A DNA stretch of 64,000 nt, from the NCBI GenBank assembly GCA_023678885.1, contig CM042996.1:6382602-6446601 (forward strand), written 5' to 3'. A program made the translations under genes and the position numbers. The DNA comes from Pogostemon cablin (Eukaryota; Streptophyta; Magnoliopsida; Lamiales; Lamiaceae). The notes beneath the pieces are model-generated. The model saw only the letters and a program-made list of their open reading frames with translations, searched no databases and was not told the DNA's origin. Position 1 is the stretch's first letter. Each line of letters starts with the position of its first letter. Shown piece by piece: positions 56,961 through 64,000 of the stretch.

Positions 56961-58781
56961 GATATTGAATTAATTATAATTTAGACAATGTTTACAATTA
57001 AAATAAGTTTTTAACCTAAGAAAATATTTTGGCCAATAAAATTAATAATATACAAAATAAATAAAATATTAAAACAATAAAGATAAAGATTGTATAAATG
57101 TATTCACATTAAAAACAAAACAAGAAATATTACTTTTGACAATAAATTTCAATTAATAATTTAGATATATGAGTTTATATAATAAAAAATAATTTACCTT
57201 TAAAAAAAATTAAAAAAATAATTTAGATATATAAAAAGATAATAAAATAAAAAAATATATAAAATAAATAAAATATTACAATAATATAAATAAAGATTGT
57301 TCAAATGATATTATGAATTCAAGGCCAAGAAAATGAATGGATGAGATAAAATAAAAAACAAAATAAATGGATGAGATGTTGTTAAAGATTGGTAATCACA
57401 ATCAAGGGATAAAATGTTATAATAACTAATGAAGGGTCAAAATTTAATATTACCAAACTAAATTAGGTATAAAATGGGAGGAAAAATTTTGGTCTAATTT
57501 TGTCTTTTAAAGTGTGTTTTATTATATATAAAAAAAATATATAAAAAAATAATATATTACAACAATATTAAAAAAGATTGTCGAAATGATATTATGAATT
57601 CAAGGCCAAGAAAATGAATGGATGAGATAAAATAAAAATAAAATAAATAGATGAGATATTGTTAAGCATATTGATAAATAATTTTGGAGTAGTTACAAAT
57701 ATAGTAATAAATTTTTAAACGGTACAGATTCGAGTATGAGAGGTTGATATTTAAATAAATATGATATGATACCTTTAAATAAATACGGGTACCTAAATAC
57801 TAATTAATAAATATACAACTACCTAATATGATATTACATAAAATTGTATGATTTAATATTTATCAGCAGTGAAATGATGACTTTATCCCTGTGATTTATG
57901 ATATAATTTTTCCCAGTAGTTTAGGGCATAATGTCCCTCGAGGGTTTAATATTTATCGGCAAGATTTAGCGTTTGTTCCAATTGTAACATTATGACTTTA
58001 CTCCTTTGGTTTATGGTATACTATTATCCAATAGTTTAGGGCATACTGTACCCCGAGGGATTACCATTTACCGGTAGGGAATATTGTTTGTTCAAAGGGT
58101 GAAATTAAAATTTTACCCCAATGATTTTTGATATATTGTACCCCAAAAGTCTACATAGTATGTATTATGAGGGAGTATATTATAACAAAAAAATTAAGGT
58201 ATATTTTTAGTTAAAAGCTATTTATTTGACAAATCCCTGACCATGCAACACACGACACTATTTTTTGGACAATCTTACTGTTGCATGAGACGGTATTACT
58301 AGGCTTCTCCTTCTGGCAGAGATAGAATGATTTATCCAAAAGACATAATTTATACTTCTCTTTCGCGTTTAAATAACATCAGAATACCTTTGTCCCGTGT
58401 AACGCACGGGTTCAAACGCTAGTATATCACTAACAATCATCCATTTATATGAATTAACAATCATCCATTTATATGAGTCAAAATTATGAAATAACGTATC
58501 CATTTATTTAGTATATAATATAAGTTCATAATATAACACTCACAACCTTCTTGGATTTTATTTAACATAAAAAAATATGAATCAATAATAACTATATAAC
58601 CTTTGCCATATAATATTTTCAATTTAATATCGTTACATCATGTAAATAATAATTGATATTATTTATTTATTTTCCACATATGAATAAGTGGATAAGAGAG
58701 AGAGAGGGAGTTAATGAAACGGTTTTTAACTCCCATCTCCTTGGAGATATATACTACGGTATGGAGGCTGTTATATGCATA
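56961..58781. other. AT-rich intergenic DNA with an 85-bp direct repeat
   Basis: GATATTATGAATTCAAGGCC, then AAGAAAATGAATGGATGAGA, occurs near 57308 and 57588. Near 57484-57527 the phrase TGTCTTTTAAAGTGTGTTTT is the inverse of sequence at 52326-52350. No gene. Confidence 0.5.
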
Positions 58782-60614
58782 TGATACGTGCTTGTTCACC
58801 TTTTTGTGTGTCCCCAAGTGTAGGGAATCAATTGTAGTTGAGCGTGTGACCAAGTAAAAATATCGAACCCAAGGGATTAGCGTTAAATAAGATACATACT
58901 AACTAATTCGCACTACTAATAATTAAGATAAAGTAACATTTTCTGATTTTGGAGATTATTGAACTAATTATGCAGAAAAATAAATATTAAATAAAAACCA
59001 CAAACAATCACAAGTGTTTCAAGAGAAAAGACAAAATAGCTCTAGGAAATCCAATTTAAATTGGTCAAACTAAATCACTAGACAATCGGTTAGAATTCCT
59101 GCAGATTTTATGAAAGCAATCACTTAATTATGTTAAATCCCTTGGTTAAAATAAACTTAACACGTAAATCTGGTTCAAACCCTCAGATGCAGAATAATAA
59201 TTCTTACTCTCTTTCTAAGTACTTCATGCAAAATTTCATTAAAGGCTAGAGCACTAGACTTCCCTTTATAAGTACTTAAGAAATAAACTTCAATTCCCAC
59301 CTAACAATCTAAGAAACCAAATTCTCTAGAATGGTAATTAATAGATATATTAAGTATCCAATATTAATTATTCTAATGAATAAAGGTTATATGGTTAGAT
59401 CCTCTTTACCCATAACAGATAGACAAATATAATCAATTTATGGCACAAACTACAAGCATAAATATGCATAAGACAATGACATATCATGAATGAGGGCAGA
59501 CCATATAAGACAAAAATATAAGTCTCAATCAAAGCATTAATAAGGGAATAAGAATATTGCAGAAATCCATAACTTAGTCTAGGTCATCAATTCAATCTAA
59601 TTCAACCTACAAAACTTAAAACTATCCAAAAAAGTATTAGCCCATAATATTACAAGCAACAATCATGTCTATGGAATGAAACTTACTTATAAGTCTATAA
59701 ATCAACAATAAGAAATTAAAGAAGGAAGAAAAATCCTTATTTGGAATAATTCTCCGTCCTCTCTTTCCGTCTTGATGATCCTCCTTCATTCTCCTTCTCA
59801 AGTAGCAAACACAGTGATTGAGTGTGATAGATGAAAGGCGGGTGAAGGGTAGAGATGGATGGCGGAAGGTGATGGTTTAAGATTGTGTAGCCCAAAGGGT
59901 TTGGTAGAGAGTTACAGAGTGTTTTTGTTTGGAACACCCCAAGGGCTCCTTTTATAGTTGAAGGCTGATAAAATTCGAATTCCACCTCAAAATAGGCCTT
60001 TTTCACGTTAAAAACACGAACGGGCCGAAAATTGGGCCGCCGGGTAGCGCCACTTGTCGGCAGATTGCGCGACCTCACGGGTTTGCTCATAACTTCTTCA
60101 TCCGGACTCTGATTAAGATATTTTTGCTCTTACGCGATCCTCTCTTCCTAAGATTTCTATCCATATAAAGAAATAACAAAAATGCCAACAATTTAAGGGC
60201 ACGAGTCGTGCAAAAGTGGCACGAGTCATCCTGGTCGGCATAGCTTGGGCGACTTCACAATTTTGATCATAACTCCCTCATCTAACCTCCAATTGAGATG
60301 TTTCTTAAGCCAAAATGACCTTCGCTTCTATATCTTTCTAACCTTATATCACATGATCAGTTTGGACTTCTACAAAAATATAGAAAAATTATGCAAATTG
60401 GACATGCATTTTTCAGCATTCTTTAACGATTTCACTCTTCATTCCAACTTTGCTCTTTTAATCTATTTTTCCACCTAAAAACATGAAATAACACCTCAAA
60501 TGTACTAATATCTTATATATATAAAAATTAATCATTTAGTGCTAAAATACGGACATGAATTCCATAAAACGGTGCTAAATCGGACCTTAAAATATGCAGA
60601 TTTTCATACTAAAT
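58782..60614 (-). mobile_element. Diverged Athila-like solo LTR
   Basis: Begins TGATACGTGCTTGTTCACCT and then CAAGTGTAGGGAATCAATTG, with GTGACCAAGT shortly after. This order parallels the start of the gypsy LTR at 42052 (TGATGAG, CAAGTATAAGGATATCAATT, GTGACCAAGTG). CTCTCTTTCTAAGTACTT and TTCCCTTTATAAGTACTT also have counterparts there. A minus-strand TATA box (TATAAAAGGAG, 59946-59956) lies mid-way, as in the gypsy LTRs. No primer site or pol follows. The right boundary was not resolved. The 117-residue minus frame at 59737-60090 lies just downstream of that TATA and shows no domain. Confidence 0.55.
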
Positions 60615-60771
60615 AAAACGCTAGATACTCAAACGCTGAAACATGCTGAAGTGTTACTGAAGGCAGATGCAGAATAAAGAATGCTGAGAAGTGTTTTCTC
60701 TCTTCCTATGTTTTCTCTTCTTATTCACATGAAAATCCAGTTTTCATATTCCACATATTAGTACTATATCA

Positions 60772-60951
60772 TGGAATACAATCTACGGTCCCGTGTTGTG
60801 AGATTTGATCCAGAGATCATGGTTTAACAACGTGAGTACCAATCGGTTCTTTATATTCTTCTACTGCGACATAAACTCTACAAAGAGATGTAAGTGAGAT
60901 TACTCTCTATACATGATTAGGATTTGTACTATTATGTATGTGAGTTTTCCA
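60772..60951 (+). mobile_element. 5' LTR of Ty1/copia element 2
   Basis: 180 bp with inverted tips TGGAA/TTCCA, ending three bases before the primer site. The left boundary rests on the tip match alone and could be wrong. The 3' LTR is beyond the window. Confidence 0.5.
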
Positions 60952-60954
60952 ATA

Positions 60955-60967
60955 TTGGTATCAGAGC
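60955..60967 (+). promoter_or_regulatory. Primer-binding site of copia element 2
   Basis: TTGGTATCAGAGC, the classical initiator-Met tRNA primer site of plant copia elements. Confidence 0.92.
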
Positions 60968-62136
60968 CAATGGTTGGTACTCCGTTTTTTATTCTCTGAA
61001 ATTTCATGTTTTAAGTTTTCTGCCTTTATGATTTAAACATTCTGACATGATTCTTGTTTGATGTTATATGATTGGTGTATTGTGTGACATTGATGGGTTA
61101 CTTATGTGAGTAAGAGGCAAATATGGTTTTTCCCAGTGGCTATGTGTATTTGACGTTGTAATTCATCGTTAATTCTTGAGGGTGTTACTTTTTGTCATAT
61201 TTAGTGCATGTAAAAGCATGTTTTGATTATACCACTGGAAAGGCCTCATCGAAAGGAGTCCGTCAATATTTTTTGTGCATTTTTTGACCTTCTAAAACTC
61301 AAGTTATGATTTTTTGAAGTTTCTCCCGAAATTGGGCCAAAACTGCAAAGTTTCAGAGACTTCAGGGGTATGTTTTTGAAAATTAGAGAAAGTTCAGGGA
61401 CCTTTCCGTAATTAAAACATAGTTATCTCTGAATTGGGTCAGACCGGGTCAGATCAGGCTGAATCGGATCAAACCAGATGGGTAAACCCGGGATCGCAGC
61501 CCACCGGAGGGCAGGCGACCTGGGTGGCACATGAAAGTCACGCTTCGACAGACGGCAGCTTCGGCAGTGGCGCGCGAAGATCACGCGCCAGCAACCGGTG
61601 ACTTTGGCGGTGGCGCGTGGGGTTCATGCGCCGACCGATACCTTTTCCTGCGGTGGCTCATTTGGTACACGCGCCGGCCAACAACCTTCTAGCAGACAAC
61701 AAGTGGTGGCGCGTGAGAGCACGTGCTAGCGCATGGCGGCGCGTGGGAGACTCCTGGCGGTGCCTGCCAGCGCGTGAGGTCTTTTTCCGGCGGATGTCCG
61801 ATGTATTCTGACGTGTTTCGACGCGTGGAGTACAATGGTGATGTTTTTAGAGCGTTTGACGTCATCTTTAGTGTGTATTTATAGTTTCACTTTATTTTGT
61901 GACATATCGAACCTATGGGATGACTATTTGGTTGCATTTTTGCTGATTATGCACCTTAATATGTCATTTAATTCTAAATTCATGGTGTTGAGTGATGTTA
62001 GTATTGTTCAAACTCCTGTAGCCTATAAAGTGGGAGCCAAAGTGAGTTGGACTTATTCACTTGTGAATGTGCCTATTGCATCTCGAAAATTTGTTTCCAT
62101 ATGCATTATATGGAGAGGAAATTCACGTGATATAGT
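60968..62136 (+). other. Leader of copia element 2 with GC-rich minisatellite
   Basis: About 1.2 kb between primer site and the first gag-like sequence. From about 61490 to 61790 it is strongly GC-rich. It consists of diverged units of 45-55 bp built on GGTGGCGCGTG and its inverse CACGCGCC, giving many potential hairpins. The 64-residue frame at 61617 follows this composition and is not judged real. Confidence 0.55.
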
Positions 62137-62600
62137 TTGACTGACACTGGTGTGTTTGATATTTTGTTGCTCATTTTTTCTCAGAGGCATGTCAGGATCG
62201 GGAAAATTACAGAGGAAGACATTAGGACTAAGGATGAAGTCCTTCATGAATTCTTGAATTATAAAATGAAGCCTACACACAGCATAAGAGACCACGCAAT
62301 TATTTTGATTGAACTCTACAACTAGATTATGAGTTTGATTTATAGCGAAACAATTCCAAGTAATGTGTATTTTCAAATTACTAGTCCTTAGACCTGGGCG
62401 AACACTTTGCCTCCCTACCTTAAAAGGGTTTGGGCTAAGTGGGAGACTTACCAAGTGAAACCTTTGGTCGATGCTTCTATAGCAGAAGATAGGACACATG
62501 TACTGAGATTAGCCTGCTTGAGAATGGGAAGGAAAGACTGAGTGGTCGAGACAAACGTCAGATAAAGAATCCTTATATAGATCCTCTAGGGCGAGCTGTC
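62137..62600 (+). pseudogene. Gag-like remnant upstream of gag in copia element 2
   Basis: One frame, interrupted by stops, reads KDEVLHEFLNYKMKPTHSIR with DHAIILIELYN, then TWANTLPPYLKRVWAKWETY and RTHVLRLACLRMGRK. Phrases such as 'SIRDHAIxLIELYN' look like copia gag (UBN2-type) sequence. It precedes the second gag by about 400 bp. Whether it belongs to the same element or to an older insertion cannot be told here. Confidence 0.45.
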
Positions 62601-63031
62601 TTTAGTGTGGGGACTAAAGAATTGGATTGGGAACGTTATTTTAAATCTAGTGATAAATTAAGAGATACAATCAGTATTTATCGCTAGTTTATTTCCATTG
62701 TGTTTCTAATTGGAAACTCAGGGAGTTCATTAGAATTTTATGTTCATGACTTGTCAGACTAAGAGTTTTTGCTATTGTGAATGGTTGTTTAAGTTCTATC
62801 TAAAAGTGGCTGTTCAATGTTATTTGATTAATTACTTGAACAATGTGTTTTTACGTTTTGAAGCAAGAATCTGGTATTATAACACATGATGAGATTGATG
62901 ATTAATAGTTTCCGAGCTATTTTTCGAGATTAAGTATTATGTTATTTATTGAAATGTTTCTATTTGGCTTAACGTAAAACTTAATAAAACATTATTAACA
63001 TACTGAATCACATTAATCTCTAATAAAGATC

Positions 63032-64000
63032 ATGGCATCGAAGTTTATTATCGCTAAGTTGAACAAAGGTGAGAAACTCAATGATGATAATTATGACACA
63101 TGGCGTCATGGATGAACAAGATGTATTGGATGCCATAAACAAAGTGATGGCCGATCCAGGCGCAGGAATTGGAAATCAAGGGAGGCATGACTGAGAAGCG
63201 TACCAGGCATGAAAAACAAAATTTTCATTGCACGTTGTATCCTCGTAAGCTCAGTAATCGATCCGATGATCCATGAATGTGAGCAACATCCCACCGCACA
63301 TGATATCTGGGTGTATCTGCGTGAGAAGTATGGTGGTACAACGGTTACAAAGCTTAGGCAGTTGACTATTAAGTTTGATACCTACAAAAAGAAACCTGAT
63401 CATAACATTAAACAACATCTCAGGAAGATGTCTAATATGATTATCAAACTTAAGACTGTCGGTCATATACTCTCTGATGATCAGTAAATCCAAGCCCTAA
63501 TCCGCTATTTACCTGATTGTTGGGAACATCTCAAAATCAACTTGACTCATAATGAAAGCATTAAAACTTTCAATGATGTTGCTCGTCATGTTGAGCTGGA
63601 AGATGAGAGGCTTAGAGCCTCAAAGCCTTCTTCTGGGGCCTTCTATGCCGGTTCTACTTCCAAGGGAGCTTTGGGCTTCAAAAGGAAAAGGAATTGGAAA
63701 AAGGGAAAGAAGGGAAGATGATCTGATGGTGGTGGTGGTAAGCCTGAGAATAATCAAACTACAAAAACTAATGAACGGAAAAGGGAAAACAAGCGTGACA
63801 AAAGGAATAAGAAGGATAAAAGCAAGATATCATGTTACAATTGTAGTAAGCTTGGTCATTATGCTTGTGAATGCCCTGAGCCCAGGAGGGACAAGGTATA
63901 TTCACCTTATTCTGTTTTGTGTGAAATTAATATCTCGAGTACTGTCTTGCTGTCTGATTCTTATCCTTTGTGGAATATAGACTCAGGAGCAACGGACCAT
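63032..64000 (+). pseudogene. Copia element 2 gag and protease start (truncated by window end)
   Basis: ATG at 63032 (MASKFIIAKLNKGEKLNDDN). A deletion and frameshift follow DTWRH near 63108. The main frame runs from about 63209 (IHECEQHPTAHDIWVYLREK, then VARHVELEDERLRASKPSS). It has stops at 63485 and 63719. An intact CCHC zinc knuckle (CYNCSKLGHYACEC) lies near 63834-63875. The last bases encode WNIDSGATDH, the protease active site. Gag packages the RNA; protease would mature the particle. Pol lies beyond the window. Confidence 0.88.

Larger units (their letters stand above)
52299..58422 (+). mobile_element. Possible Helitron (5' end tentative)
   Basis: The 3' terminus is the supported part: a hairpin CCCGTG-TAACG-CACGGG (58394-58410), eight bases, then CTAG followed by T, the layout of Helitron 3' ends. 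The 5' end at TCTCTATATG (52299), preceded by A, would give the required A/T insertion context. It is followed by ATAAAACACACTTTAAAAG, a phrase common near plant Helitron 5' ends. No Rep/helicase frame is present, and several other elements (MULE MITE, SINEs, duplications) lie between. The span is inference. Confidence 0.3.

Noticed and set aside
59737..60090. 117-residue minus-strand frame as a gene
   Set aside because: Located downstream of the TATA box within a solo LTR and lacking any domain; most likely LTR transcript leader.
61617..61811. 64-residue Arg/Ala-rich frame
   Set aside because: Product of the GC-rich minisatellite; no constraint visible.
63552..63980. 142-residue frame at the window end
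   Set aside because: A shadow frame: the overlapping frame carries the gag motifs, zinc knuckle and protease site.

Overview
The window looks like nuclear DNA of a eudicot plant, possibly an asterid (a guess from gene resemblance only). It is very AT-rich, contains one ordinary plant gene, and is otherwise transposable elements and their decay products. The gene is an intact, intronless leucine-rich-repeat receptor kinase of the EMS1/EXS type on the minus strand (8905-12810). Nothing bacterial, viral-episomal or CRISPR-like was seen.

Layout. 1-8.9 kb: AT-rich intergenic DNA with short-period tandem duplications, an old LTR-like remnant near 2.7-3.1 kb and several small inverted-repeat elements (MITEs). 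8.9-12.9 kb: the receptor-kinase gene. 13-22.8 kb: MITEs (one 434-bp Mutator-type element with 9-bp target duplications), a long AT microsatellite, and a LINE 3' end at 18.9-19.7 kb.

22.9-44.8 kb is a nested retrotransposon cluster that resolves to the base at most junctions. A Ty1/copia element (22882-44825, two LTRs of about 591 bp) was hit by (i) a 1384-bp solo LTR inside its 5' LTR, (ii) a 178-bp tRNA-type SINE inside gag with a 20-bp target duplication, and (iii) a complete minus-strand Ty3/gypsy element of Athila type (28562-43609, two 1558-bp LTRs, duplication GGCAC) inside RNase H. The gypsy element was in turn hit by a second solo LTR of the same family (35768-37155), between RNase H and integrase. 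With the insertions subtracted the copia element is about 5.3 kb and the gypsy element about 13.7 kb, both normal sizes. All their genes are broken by stops, frameshifts or lost catalytic residues.

44.8-58.8 kb: AT-rich DNA with more MITEs, including a family with GTGCACCCGGGTGCA-like ends, a second Mutator-type MITE (54832-55334), a SINE nested in inverted orientation in a SINE (about 56.07-56.38 kb), tandem duplications, and a Helitron-like 3' terminus at 58422. 58.8-60.6 kb: a diverged Athila-like solo LTR. 60.8 kb to the end: the 5' part of a second copia element with a canonical initiator-Met-type primer site, a long leader with a GC-rich minisatellite, and a broken gag ending at the protease active site on the window edge.

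No new multi-gene system was found. The least explained structures are a repeated CTCGACC/GGTCGAG hairpin minisatellite found in the LTRs and in two internal regions of the gypsy element, and its env-position ORF, which appears to start from a 13-nt first exon spliced across a 533-bp intron.
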